Positions 46,893 through 58,600 of a DNA stretch of 64,000 bases are shown piece by piece (the stretch's first letter is position 1; each line of letters begins with the position of its first letter). The notes beneath the pieces are model-generated. The model worked only from the letters and a program-made list of their open reading frames with translations, had not been told where the DNA came from and did no database searches. A program made the translations under genes and the position numbers. Source of the stretch: Prorocentrum cordatum (lineage: Eukaryota; Sar; Dinophyceae; Prorocentrales; Prorocentraceae); assembly GCA_963575745.1 (NCBI GenBank), contig CAUYUJ010021060.1, positions 562,245 through 626,244 on the forward strand. The letters run 5' to 3'.

Positions 46893-47511
46893 TGAAGAGG
46901 ACGAGATGGATGATGATGCTGACGATGATGCTGCTGATGCTGCTGATGATGATGGCGATGCTGCTGATGATGATGAGGACGATGAGGATGAGGATGAGGA
47001 ATGCTGACGCGGATGAGGATGCTACTGATGATGATGCTGATGATGATGATGATACTGCTGATGATGATGTTGATGATGAGGGTTCGGGTGAGGATGATGA
47101 TGATGAGGATGATGCTGCTGATGCTGATGATTCTGATGCTGACGATGATGACGACAGTGATGATGCTGATCCTACTGATGATGATGCTGATGCTGCTGAT
47201 GATGATATTGCTGATCATGATGCTGATGGTGGTGATGATGCCGATTATGATGATGATGCTTCTGCTGACGACGACGATGAGTATGATTTTATGGTTAACT
47301 ATGCTGATACTAAGGGTGACGATGATTCTAGTGATGATGCTGATGCTGCTGATGAGGATGATTATGTTGACTATGATTGTGTTGTTGATGCTGCTGTTGC
47401 TGGTGATGATGCTGCTATTGATACTGATGGTGATTGTGGTGAGGGTGATGATGATGATAGTGATGATAGTGATGATAGTGATGATAGTGATGATGATGGT
47501 GATGCTGATGG

Positions 47512-47558
<47 letters not shown>

Positions 47559-47621
47559 CTGATACGATGATGATTCTGGTGGCGGAGGTGACGATTATGC
47601 TGCTGCTGACGATGATGATGC

Positions 47622-47653
<32 letters not shown>

Positions 47654-47735
47654 CTGATGATGCTGATGATGCTGCTGCTGATGATGATGAGGATGAGGAG
47701 GAGGAGGAGGAGGAGGAGGAGGAGGCGAGAAGAAT
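46893..47735. repeat. Long GAT array ending in GGA
   Basis: About 800 bases of GAT triplets with GCT, GAC, GGT and GTT variants, changing to GGA at about 47690. The 543-residue Asp-rich frame is its translation. Confidence 0.95.
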
Positions 47736-47739
47736 GTGC

Positions 47740-48465
47740 TAACGGTATGTTCCTCCCCCTGTCACAACGCAAATGCCGTTTGGAATGCCTGGCGATCCCT
47801 CTACCTGTCCGTCGCCCGGGGGCCAGGGTGTGCGTCGGTCACCTCTGCCCGCTTTCCAAGTCAGCTGCAAGCACCTCAAATGCAATCAAAGGATGGCATG
47901 TGGACATTGATTGTCATTCTACTCCTTTTCCGCCTCCTCCGCCTGGGGTCAGGGAGCTACCTGACTGCAGCGGACTTCTCTCAGTCCGCCCGAAGGCCGT
48001 AAGGGACCCACGATACCCAGACAGCGGAGGCCGCAAACTCACGAACGAAAGGCAGGTGGGGCCCTCGGTTTTGTCGGTCCGATGTGTGAGGACGTGGGAA
48101 CACCAGCCAGATGGAGTTGCTCCTGAGGTGAGGAGAAACGGCTTCCGCTTTGGATCCTCGGGCATCCCTCTGTCACATTCTTGCCTCCGCTCGTTCTCCG
48201 AGGCTGGCGCCGCGCTTCGCATTTGTCTGGTGGTTCTCCTCTCCGCAGTGATGTGCCAAGCGCATTGTTGTGAGACTCGCTGGTCGCGTTCCCTCCCTCA
48301 TTCAGCAGCCGCTCTGGCGCCTGCTCCCGCATACTTTCTGCATCTAGCGCCGGGAGCAGTGTGCGGGCTTGCCGAGGAGTCTCCAGCAGGGTCAGGGTAC
48401 AAATCGAGGGCAATGGCACCTGGACTGTTTCGAGGTGTCGGGGAGACCAGGGAAACACTGACGGG
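47740..48465. other. No recognisable gene
   Basis: Mixed sequence with frames on both strands and no domain. GCCGTAAGGGACCCA near 47994 also occurs near 38519 and may mark a short dispersed repeat. Confidence 0.3.
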
Positions 48466-48512
48466 GAGGAGGAGGAGGAGGAGGAGGAGGAGGAGGAGGA
48501 AAAGGAGGAGGA
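48466..48512. repeat. GGA microsatellite
   Basis: About 14 GGA triplets on the plus strand. Confidence 0.9.
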
Positions 48513-49376
48513 GAAAGTGTTAGATTACAGCGTCCCGACTGTGTGAGCAGGCTGTTAGTCTGCGTGTGCTGGAAATTCAAGCGGTTCACTTTTGGCGCCG
48601 TTCTCTTGGTCACGTGTTGGCGTTACCGGCGGCATTCAAGTACCATTTGCCTTCTCGTGAAAAGGCTCCTGCCAGATTTTCATGGTAGCGGATCCCGTTG
48701 TTCGCCCCACGGGTTCCAGAGCAGAGGTGGTGGCGGCGGCGGCTGCAGCTGCCCCAGCGACACCCCGGCACCAATGATCCGGGTTATGATGTGTCGTTGT
48801 TTGAAATACGGGAAACCTGGTACAACCTAGGCACGGACCGGTTCGCGCAACTATGCAACGTGGAAAACAGCCTTGGAGGAAGTTGGCAAGTCCAAGTTCA
48901 CCGCCAACTGAGAATCAAGGACATTTTAACGCCTATTTTGGCGAATTGCGTTCAAGCGCGATGGATCGAGCCAAAGATGGTGTGCCCTTGGGTATCCCGA
49001 TTCTTGGATCTTTTACCATATGTCCACAACGGCAGACAGGGCGAAACCTTGGTCAGATGGAGTTCCTGGCGTCGTATGGCGACACGCTCCACACATCCCC
49101 AAGACTTAATTGTACGATCTTGTTGTCCAGACGTTTAAGGATATACGTTGGGAAGCGAATGGTGTTGCCACGTGGGGAGATTTTGAGTTGCTGAGCGTTC
49201 CGAACAGAAAACACATGTCTCATGGCTTCACGGATTCCCGCTGGTTCGGCATCATGGGCCAAGTGCTTAAGCTGTGCGGCGCCTGGTTGTACCAAAGAGC
49301 ACAATCTCTTATGCGACCTTTGCGGTGTATGTGCGTGTGTGTGTGTGTGTGAAGTTATGGATACAAAGAGAGTGCC

Positions 49377-49814
49377 GTGGTGGAATATTGCTTCGGAGCC
49401 TTGTTCGTGGCGCTGTGCTTCAATGTCAAGTGGGGCGTCGGCCTTGTATTGGGCGCCCAGGACGCGAAAACTGCTGTCGGTTTTGTGAAGCACGTGGATG
49501 TGTCACGCACCGTCAGATCCGTAGGCGCTTCGCCACATCAGGTTTCAACAATGGCACGGGAAATGAGCCACAACAGAGTAATACTTGAAGTCCCAGGCGT
49601 GGCATTGGCGGATCCAGTGGCAATCACCAGAACTTTTCGGACTGGTTGCCGCGGTGACCTTCTGATCTTCACAAGGGTGTTTGACGAAGTGTTGAGATCC
49701 ACGGAACACGCGTGGGATTGGATGGGTTTCGGGTCCACGCTGCTAGACACAGCAACGCATTGTTTCAATCACGTGGGTCGACAGCATCTTTTAACTTTGC
49801 CGCTCCTTCGATGA
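49377..49814 (+). CDS. Unrecognised frame in a decayed coding region
   Basis: This 145-residue frame has balanced composition (NRVILEVPGVALADPVAITR, RGDLLIFTRVFDEVLRSTEH) unlike the repeat frames elsewhere. It belongs to a 48.6-53.4 kb stretch of adjoining plus-strand frames in changing phase, which looks like an old coding element broken by indels. Given the RNase H-like motifs in the next large frame it could be part of a retroelement, but nothing here identifies a domain. Confidence 0.25.
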   Translation: MVEYCFGALFVALCFNVKWGVGLVLGAQDAKTAVGFVKHVDVSRTVRSVGASPHQVSTMAREMSHNRVILEVPGVALADPVAITRTFRTGCRGDLLIFTRVFDEVLRSTEHAWDWMGFGSTLLDTATHCFNHVGRQHLLTLPLLR

Positions 49815-50099
49815 ATTCAAGATATGTCTGCTGCTTTGACAGCGGCGTTGCGGGATAGGTACGGACGGAGGTGGAAGGCAAGCTCCCTCGAAGTTGCAGC
49901 CGTCAGCGTGGAGAGGACAGGTGCTGACCCTTTACGTTTCTATGCTGGGGACACTGTTTGAATCCAAAATCGCGCCCTCGATGGTCGCATTGGGTGGGGA
50001 TCTTCGATGCGCCCAACCCAAATGAGGCACTTATGAGTTTTGTGTGAGTAATTGCAGGGGCAGCGGCATATCATAAGTACCGGAGGCATCTAGGCGCCC

Positions 50100-51152
50100 G
50101 TGAGTTTGATTCTGCATGTGTGGGCGACACGGCTTCGAGCCACTGCGGCATTTGTGTGCTCACTCGTTCAGTGGACCCAGGCGCTACTTTTAGAAGTGAT
50201 CCGATGGGAAAGGATGCGTCCTCGCAGGGTTTTTTCGAATGAGCTGTGTTGCCCAGGCAGCGTGTTAACTATCGACAAGCGTACTTTGGCCAAGCTTGAA
50301 GGCTGGTACGAGTTGTGCAAGTTCAAGCCGGTCCACGTCCTCTTGTCGGAGAAGTACTATTTGAACATCTGGAGGGGTCGTGGGTACGGCGATGCTGCAC
50401 GTTTGATCCGGCGAGTGCGTGATGCCGCTTGGTGGGGGGCCATGGAGGGCGTCGAATTGCGAAAACGCAAGAAGGACGACGACGCGCTTTCACGAAAGGA
50501 GGGGCCCACAGACGAGCGTAGACAGCATGATGGCGCAAATTTGGGACTTACATTGGCGCAGCTGGTGAGACAGTTGCACCAGCCTGGAAACTTGGAAGAC
50601 ATCTTGCAGGGCTTTGTATGTGAAGCGTGCCAGGCTTTGTCTTTGCCACAACCGCCGGCAAGGCACGTCGGTGCCAGGGTCGCTCATAAAGGGGGCCTAC
50701 CCAGAACCGACGGCAAGTGCAACTCGGACAACGTGCCAGTTCCAGAGAAAATGGTGCGATATTTGTTATTCGGTCACTCTGCGAAGCCTCAGATTGAGTT
50801 CGTCGTCGACAGCATGGTGCTCGCCGGTTTTGTAAATGAGCTTTTGGCAATTAGCAGTGAAGGGCGCGCGCAGGTAGTCCAACTCATTCGTAAACCATTG
50901 CGTCGCGTGTGCAAGGGGTTTCATTGCAAGGGCTTTGCAATGGACCCTGCCGATTGGCGCGCGCGAGAGCGCAGCGACGGAGCGGGCCGCCTCGCCGCGC
51001 ATGCTCTTCAGACGGGCCAGACCGTAGCTGCGCTGCACGCGGCCGTGCTGAGGGCGAGCCTGCGCAGTTATTTTGCCCCGCAGTTCGGATGGAGGCTTCG
51101 CCCAGGGGCGAGGTGGTGCCGGCGGCTTGCAATTGCTCGGCTGCTCAAATGA
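50100..51152 (+). CDS. Decayed-looking frame with RNase H-like motifs
   Basis: A 350-residue frame of ordinary composition. Near residues 227-250, PQIEFVVDSMVLAGFVNEL resembles the RNase H strand with a catalytic Asp, and near 283-303 ADWRARERSDGAGRLAAHAL resembles the closing W-x-x-R-x-N-x-x-A-D-x-L-A motif, although the expected Asn-Ala-Asp is Ser-Asp-Gly-Ala. The N-terminal 200 residues (KLEGWYELCKFKPVHVLLSE) are unassigned. The nominal GTG start is arbitrary. A relic of a retroelement RNase H is my best guess, at low confidence. Confidence 0.35.
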   Translation: MSLILHVWATRLRATAAFVCSLVQWTQALLLEVIRWERMRPRRVFSNELCCPGSVLTIDKRTLAKLEGWYELCKFKPVHVLLSEKYYLNIWRGRGYGDAARLIRRVRDAAWWGAMEGVELRKRKKDDDALSRKEGPTDERRQHDGANLGLTLAQLVRQLHQPGNLEDILQGFVCEACQALSLPQPPARHVGARVAHKGGLPRTDGKCNSDNVPVPEKMVRYLLFGHSAKPQIEFVVDSMVLAGFVNELLAISSEGRAQVVQLIRKPLRRVCKGFHCKGFAMDPADWRARERSDGAGRLAAHALQTGQTVAALHAAVLRASLRSYFAPQFGWRLRPGARWCRRLAIARLLK

Positions 51153-51818
51153 AGGCAGCGTCGTGGACAGGTGCGTGATTGGGCATTGTCGCGTCCCAGG
51201 CGCCCGATGCGATGGCAACCCGAGCAAGGGCGCGTGCGTCGAAACAACTTTCGGACATGGGGATTTCAGGTGCGCCAGCAACGCGCTCAAGGCCAGCCGC
51301 GAAGGCGTGATGTTCTTCTTTGGACGCAGTGTCGCATATGGCATCGGGACTGTTGGCGACGATGAAGCATGCGTGATGTTGCAGATGGCCCGAGCAATGA
51401 ATGTTCTCCAGATCTCGGTTGTCAGCCGCATCCTGTGCTGCGGGGAACACTTCGACATTATGAAAAAGAGATGGCAACATTACAACGTCGAGCGAACGCC
51501 TCGGGGCACGTTGCCAAGATCGCTGGGGTGGTGCAGTTTGCGGGGAACGCTGAGACAGGCGCAGGTGGGGGCGGTCCGGTGAGCGAGCCCATGCCAGTTC
51601 AAAATTTTCGTTATCCGGCGACAAGACCAAGCTCAATTGAGGGATTGAAAAGTTGTTGAATGTGCTCGCCCAAGTGAAGCGCGGTTATCGGGGGCCCCTC
51701 AATACTTCGAGCGACAATTTTCAAACCGCGGATGGGGCGCTACCCGATGACGGAGCTCAAGTTCATGAACGGGAAGTTTACGCTGAATGAGCGCACCAAG
51801 GCGTCGGACATCAATGGG

Positions 51819-51862
51819 GGGGGGGGGGGGGGGTTGGCGGCCGGGTGTGTGTGTGTGTGTGA
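51819..51862. repeat. Poly-G run and GT microsatellite
   Basis: A run of about 15 G residues is followed after 14 bases by seven GT units. Confidence 0.9.
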
Positions 51863-52000
51863 TTTGGACGAGGGCGGCTATGCCAAGTTGGGCGAGGACT
51901 CTCTTGTATTGGTTAAAACGTTGGGTAGAAGGAGCGGGGCCGTGGGGGGAGCTTGAGGGCCTGCGTCAGGGATATTACGGCATGATGGCTTATCGAACAT

Positions 52001-53308
52001 TTGCAAATGGTGCTCTGCGGGGCCGCTGCTGCACTTTCGCCGGAGATGAATCTGGCCACGAACCCAAAACATTCGAAGAACATGGATCATTTCGCTCTAA
52101 CGCGGGAGCAGTGGAGTCATCATTGGAAACGTCTGGAAACGTCTGGGTCTGCGTGTGCGTTGCCGCCGCCGCTCAGGGTTTCAGCCTTGAGAACCATTCT
52201 GGTCCGCGAAGGTGATTGGTTCGATGGATCGCAGGAAGATTGCTTCAAGACGCCGGAGCCATTGAACATCTGCGCCCATCATGATCTTTTCTTTCAGCGC
52301 GATGATTGGGCAAGGGAGAGATGGCTAGACCCCGATGCGAAGAACGCCGACGCAATGGGCCTTGGTCAGCGTAATGGCGGCGGTGGAAGTTGGGGAACCA
52401 GTGGAGACGACGCAGGCTATCACGACGAAGTAGGTAAGTGGTGGGCATGGTTCGTGGAAGATGCGGCCGAGAACGGCAGCGCGAACGGAATTCGTAAAGG
52501 AGAGGGCAGGAGCGTCAGCTTCCGTGTGTTACAGGCGCGGAAGGCGCGGACGTTTTGCTATGGACTTGCGCCACCAAAGGGACCGCCGAAGAAAACGGCG
52601 CAGACAGACGGGGAGTGCGAAGGGGTCAATGGGGTTACCGAGGGGTGCAGGCAGGAGGATGCAGAAGAGGACATCGAGGTACTGGGAGTTACTTGGGGGC
52701 TACGTCAGGGGAGGCCACAAAGGAGATCTCCCAGGAGGTTACCACTGGAGCTGTGCCCCAGGCTGGAAAGGAGTGGGCAAGGAGGGGTTCGATCCAGTCA
52801 GCGAGAGGGGGTGTTGCGCATCCGGCAGAAGGATCATGGCAGCCCGCTGCCTCAAGATCGCCAACGAGGCCCCCGCCGGGTCAAGGGGGGGGCAAGAGGT
52901 TCAGTAGCGCCCGCGCAGGTGGCAGCGCAACCTCTGTCTGGGCCGGGACGCTGCAGTGTCGAAATGGCAAAGGCCGCCGACGCAGGTGGAATTGCCGGCG
53001 ATCTCAGCGCACCAGAGCCGGTCCAAGGGGGCGCAGGAGTGGGCGCAGTACCTTGGCAGCAAAGGGGATGGACAGGGGAGCAATATTCGGGCTCGAGTGG
53101 AGGTGCATCGCATGAATGCAGGGTGGATTGCATCCATGGTGCAGGGAAAAGCTGGATGCGCATGTGCGCAGAACTGCAGCCAGTTGTGATGGAGAGGCCG
53201 AACGTAGATGTTAATGAAGCGCCGGCGAGGGGCGTGGAGAGCGGCGTGGGCGTTGCAGTTGTTTGGGCCTCTGAGCGCTGGAATTCATGCCCCCGTCGAG
53301 CCCGGTAA
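52001..53308 (+). CDS. Unrecognised 435-residue frame
   Basis: The first 200 residues look like real protein, with Trp- and charge-rich segments (MDHFALTREQWSHHWKRLET, FFQRDDWARERWLDPDAK, GYHDEVGKWWAWFVEDA). The last 200 become Gly/Arg/Pro-rich and overlap other equally good phases, suggesting a frame shift at about 52560. No family is recognised. It continues the series of plus-strand frames from 48.6 kb and may be part of the same broken element. Confidence 0.25.
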   Translation: MQMVLCGAAAALSPEMNLATNPKHSKNMDHFALTREQWSHHWKRLETSGSACALPPPLRVSALRTILVREGDWFDGSQEDCFKTPEPLNICAHHDLFFQRDDWARERWLDPDAKNADAMGLGQRNGGGGSWGTSGDDAGYHDEVGKWWAWFVEDAAENGSANGIRKGEGRSVSFRVLQARKARTFCYGLAPPKGPPKKTAQTDGECEGVNGVTEGCRQEDAEEDIEVLGVTWGLRQGRPQRRSPRRLPLELCPRLERSGQGGVRSSQREGVLRIRQKDHGSPLPQDRQRGPRRVKGGARGSVAPAQVAAQPLSGPGRCSVEMAKAADAGGIAGDLSAPEPVQGGAGVGAVPWQQRGWTGEQYSGSSGGASHECRVDCIHGAGKSWMRMCAELQPVVMERPNVDVNEAPARGVESGVGVAVVWASERWNSCPRRAR

Positions 53309-53319
53309 GCGCTGCGGCG

Positions 53320-55160
53320 CAGCCAATAAGTCAGTTATCAGCAACCGTGGCAATCGGGTGATTATGGAACAAAGGCGATAAGGGACTTGTGGTGTGCATT
53401 CCTATCTAAGTAGCGGATGCGGTGAAACGCACGTTCGTGTCTGCTCGCGAGGTGGTCGCTGCGGGGAATTTCGCAGTGTTGGATCTAGACGCGATTGGCT
53501 ATCCTGCAGTTGACTCGAGCACCAGGCAACTGGGGAAAATACGGCTATCTACAAGAAGACCTCCCATTGCCAGTTCGCCGGGCCCCGGCGCGAGGTGCGA
53601 GTCGAGGTGGGGCGAGGGCGGTGGCAGAAGTCAGCGAGGAGAGATGTGGGGGCTGTCCCAGGCGGAACTGCTCCATTGAGTCCCGCTGCGCCCGCGAGCC
53701 CCAGTCAATGTCCAGTCGCTATGCATTCGGAGGACAACCGAGAGGGCGAGGATGGGGGCAGCGAGTTCAATTATGTAGCAGATGTGCTCGTTGAAGAGAC
53801 GGCTGGGCCACCGGGGGGATTTCGCTTGGCCTGAGACCGAGCGTAGTAGAAATTCAGTTGCGCGATGAGGCCCATTTGCCCCGCGGAGGCCGGCGCCCCC
53901 ACTGCGTCGGGAGAGAAGCAAGAAGGGGGTCGCGCAGAAATGTGTTAAGAGCGCCAGAGCATGGCGCGCCGGTGATCCCAGTTGGCCGCGCGCGTCCATG
54001 CCTGGGACAGCTGGGCGGCGAGGGGGAGGTCGGGGGAAACCCAGTCATGGCCGCGCGCTGCGGGTGCGCCATGCAAATTTTGAGGTAAGTTTTCTGCGAC
54101 ATTGGCGCGGGTCCGCATTCAGCCAAGACGTTTTTGCGATGTGATTCATCGCTGGTCGCGAGAGAGTGGTCCTCAAGAGCGATGGGGAGTCATCCGTTGC
54201 GGCGCTCCAAGAGACGGCGAACGCATCGCTCGCCTCCAACGCGCGGGGGTAGAAGTTAGTCCAGGAGGGGGCCTCCGAGCAAATGGTTAAGTTGAAAGGG
54301 CAATCAAAACGGTGATGGGGCCAATTCAGGACGTTGAAGAGCGCTTTGGGGGACAAATATAACAGTGAGTTCAGACAAGAATTCGTCCTTCTACCTTGGT
54401 TGGTGGCTTCGGCGTCTTCCCCCGTCGACGAGTTCGCCGGATCCCGATGACAAAGCGGCCCGTGAAGGGCGCCCTCGGCGGAAATTCAACAGCCCCTTGC
54501 CCGAGCTTGGAGAGCGGAGCGCGCGCCTGAAGGCGCCGCCTAGAAGAGGAGGCAGCGACCTTAGTCCAACGAGGGGAAGTGGCGCCTCCCTGGAGGCGCA
54601 TAAAACAAGTCAAGAGTTAGTCGTCGGCGCTACAGAAGGCGCCACTGAGTCTCGAAAGATAAGGCGCAAGGGGGATGGGGGGGATGGGATTTTTAGCGGG
54701 GCTGACTGCGTCATAAGGCCGCCCTGGCAACCTGGCCCCAGCGCGCGTGGAACAGGTGTCGGGGCCATAGTGCCACGCCCGATGGCAGTGCCCAACCGAG
54801 GCGCGGCGGCTGTCGCCGGGACGTCAGTGGCTCGGGGGGATTGCCTTTGAGAAGTCGGAGTGCGTGGCGATGGGGCGCGCGCCGGGGCGTCGCGGGGGCG
54901 GGGCGATCGCCGGGCGGTGGGGGTTGGGGGGCGCTGCCCGCCAGCCGCGCGGCGCAGATTGTCGCGAACGCGTCGTCGAGTTGCCGCGAAGATTAGACGA
55001 CGCGCGCATCCTGGAGAGGTCAGCAGCTGCGTAGATGAGGGCGGGGCCCGACAGTTCCCGGCAGGACAGTTATTGGGGGGCCCATGGGCGGGCAACTGGG
55101 CGCCCGAAGACGGGCGGGCCATTCGGCGGCGCCGCGAGCCCAGGGCTCGCGCGCGTGCGT
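53320..55160. other. No recognisable gene
   Basis: GC-rich mixed sequence. Overlapping frames on both strands (for example 54365-54850 plus and 54610-55452 minus) are Arg/Pro/Ser/Gly-rich and lack motifs. GGCGCC-rich short palindromes such as GCGCCTGAAGGCGCC near 54526 recur. Confidence 0.3.
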
Positions 55161-55166
55161 CTGGAG

Positions 55167-55167
<1 letters not shown>

Positions 55168-55246
<79 letters not shown>
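55168..55246. repeat. GA dinucleotide microsatellite
   Basis: About 37 GA units with one AAAGA interruption. It lies about 370 bases downstream of the LINE ORF2 stop (on the minus strand) and may be near the element's 3' end, but no boundary is visible. Confidence 0.95.
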
Positions 55247-55612
55247 TCGGACAAGTAGGCGGACCAGGGTCCGTCCGCGAGGCGCACTGCGGTGCGACAA
55301 CTCGCAAGCACTATTTGCGGCGGTGCAGCCTTAAGATACGAGGGCGGGCTACAAAACCCCCTCCCCCGGCGCAGTGCGACTGACGCTACAGACGGCGGAC
55401 AGACGATGAAGATCTCACCTGACAGACCGCGTGAGGTAAAAGGCCCCAACAAGAAAGGCGACGTGCTGGCACGTGGCTAGGCGGCTTGGCGGACCGCCAG
55501 TTGGGCGCTTGGCCGCTAAGCGGCGCGCAGTGACGGGGCACCCCCCGCCCCCACGCCCTGACACCGTGGACGCGGAGCCACACGTACACACGGGCAGGCA
55601 GAAAGGAGGAGA

Positions 55613-58600
55613 TTAGCGCGGGGCACCAGGTGGAGCGCCGCGGAACGATGACAACATAGCTTGGATGTTGAGTGACGGCACGACACCATCGGGCGAGGTC
55701 GTGAGCAGCTCGGCGAAGGCTCGCCCAGCGCTGTGGAGGCGCTGGAGTAGAGGACCTTGACGAGCTTGGGCAGCGGCGAGGTCCGCGGCGAGAGCTAAGC
55801 ACCTCTGCTGAAGGGCAGCCATAGCCTGTGACAGCTCGGTTTCACGGTCGGTGAGAGGTGGCTGCTCAGTGACATCCGCCGAGGATCTCGAGACAGAGGC
55901 GAGGTCCTCGGTACGCCTGTCCAGGTGGGCTAGCGGCGTGCGGGACCCTGAACGCTGACGTCCGTCACCCTTAAAAGGTGACTGGAGGGGCCGGCGCGAC
56001 CCCAGGGCTGGAGCCGCTAGGGCCGCGCCCCGAGAGGTCAGGGGAGCCGCTTCCTCTCGCTCAGCAACGGAGGAAGCGTGGGTGGGGCACGAGGGCCTGT
56101 CTGGTTTAGTACCCTGCGGGGGGGCTGAAGCCGCCCCCGCGGGTCGCTGACGATGGGGAGGCGGAGTGGTATGCGCGGTGGGACCAGTCGTGATGCCGTG
56201 CAAGGCCGCTGAGGTCGGTCGCGTAGAGGGTTGGTGACTCGGTGGGGCGGCATGGTCGGCAGCGTGTGGTGTCGGCGGTGCGTCCTCAATGCCACCCAAT
56301 CCTCGGGGGGCACTCGGGTCGTGGTCGGCGTCTTGGCGGTGACCGATATCGTCGTATGTGGGCGTTAACGCTCTTGGGGGCGGCGTCGCAGTAGGGTTTG
56401 CGAGGTTTCCCGTCGGGGCGGGGTTTTCGTTGGCTGGTCCGTCGTCCAAAGCGTCCGATCCCCCACCGAGGCTGAAAAGGTCATCGTCCTGCTCATCAGC
56501 GTCTTGAAAAGGAACGGCGTTGTCATGTGGGTGGGCTGACGCACTCAATGGCGGAGTCGGGGGCGCCGTGCGGGTGCCCGCCGGGGCAGGGTTGGCGCTG
56601 GCTGACTCGTCGCCCAGGAAGTCCAAACCTCCACCAAAGCCGAACGGGTCGTCCTCCTGTTCGTCGAATAACACCCGTTGGGCCTCGGCCCAGAGCTCGT
56701 CGGGGTTTTGTGGGATGTCTGGTCCAGCCGCGGGTGGAGCCTGGTCAGACAGCAGGGGATTTGGTTCCATTTTGTTTAGTTCTGCAGCAGTGAACCCAGC
56801 CCTGCGGTGTGGGAGAGGAAGTGTACGATGTCTCCGCTCGTAGATGGCAACGGCGACTCCATGGAGCACGGTCGCTTGGCGGTGTCGTGCTTTGGCAGCT
56901 TCAACGATGTCGTCTGGAAGGTTATGAGTACGTGCCGCCGCTGTGGCGAGGGCGTCAGCCTGACGATTGAACTCCTCCGCGATGGGCCCGATGAGCCCGA
57001 GGTCGATGCCCGTGTCGCCCTGGTGGCTAGCGACTTTCTCTACGCGGAACATGTTTGGCTTGGCCATGACACATCGGTGGACCTTTTCCCAGAACTCCAC
57101 GTGCGTGCCCTGCGGAGGTGAGTGTCCGTCGATGATCCTTTGGAAGCCGTCGACCACCGCCTGGTTGTCCACGAAGACGTGTACGGGCCGTTCAGCACAT
57201 GCCGTGAGGTGGACAATGGCGAGGGTCTCCGCAAGCTGTGCGTTCTGCGTGATGCCGTGAACGCGCGCACTGTAGTTCATGCGGTGGTCGATGCCGTAGT
57301 AGACGCCGTAGCCCGCTCTTGCAAGCAAAGGGATGGCTTGGTTGGTGCATGCACCGTCCGTGGCAGCGTAGACCCATGTCCAACCAGTGTCGTGGTCAAG
57401 GTAAGTGGTGTAGGAGTCCTGGGCTGAAGCCGCAGGATCTCCCTCAGGCGGGGGCCGCGGTATGGGTTGAGGTAGCGGGTCCCTCGCGAGGTCGGCTTGC
57501 AGATCGAGGAGGGCTGGGTCCTCATCGAAGAGCCCGCAATGTCTTGTGTGCGGAGGAAGTCGGGCCCACTGCTCGTCACTGATGAGGGTGGTGAGAGGGA
57601 CTCTTTCACGGGCCCAGCACTTGCAGTCACGCACAGTGTGCTCCTGAGTTTCCTCTTCCTCATCACAGTAACGGCAAATAGGGCTGGGATCAGCGGACGT
57701 ATTTGATCGAGAACGTCGCTGTTGGGTGTGGTCCCCGCCCGACAGGTAGTTTAAGAGGAGCGCCAGCTGCCATGCGTTGCATTTGGCAGCTCCTTTGGTG
57801 CGGGCGAGCCACGTGCTGGCGAAAAGGTCGAGGCCCTGTCTGACCGAAGCTAGGTGTCCAAGGTCATGACGCCGTGGCTTGATTTTTCTCAGAAAGGCTC
57901 TGCGTTGCGAGGCGCGCAGCATGTGAAGGAAGGCGTTTTGGGGAAGGTTCAGCCAACTGATCTGACAGCCCCAGTCGTCGTACATGGTGCCAAATGTGGG
58001 CCAAGTCCAACGGAGCTGCTGAAGCGTCTGAACAAGTCGTCCAACAGGTCCTCCGCCAAAAAGGGTCTGGACATGGTGTTGGAGATCCCTGACGAGGCCG
58101 CAGAGAGTGGCGTCGCGGTTGACCTGTCGCCGCAGGCACAGGAAGACTTCACGCTGCATAATGGCGTCAATCTCCAGGGCGTGCCCTGGGACGCACACGG
58201 CCATGAGAGTCCAAAACTCGACCCACCTGTTTCCCTTGGGGCGGATAGCCGCCTTAAGGGCATGGTTGTAGGCAGTTTTGACGGGGCCTGATGGGGCTTG
58301 GATGTCAGTGCCCGTGGTACAGACGCTGGCAGCAAGGGAGCGGGCGTGCCGCGCCTTAATACGCATCGGAGATGGGAGCTTGCCAATACGCGGCAGGCGA
58401 CTAGTCGCCCTGCGAACACGGGCGTCAGCGGTGGCCGTGAGGTTGAGCGCGGCTGGAGCCGGCGCTGCCTCGGCGTTGATGTAACTTCCGACGAGCTTGA
58501 AGGAGTCGACCACGCGTAAGGGCCGTTCCGCCAAGGTGAGCTGGGTAACGGCGGTGTGAAGCTCGTCAGTAAGCGCCCACCCCGCCACTTTTCCAGGATG

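Noticed and set aside
55386-55802. Minus-strand Arg/Pro-rich frame at the 3' end of the LINE
   Set aside because: It overlaps the genuine ORF2 C-terminus in another phase and has no motif of its own.
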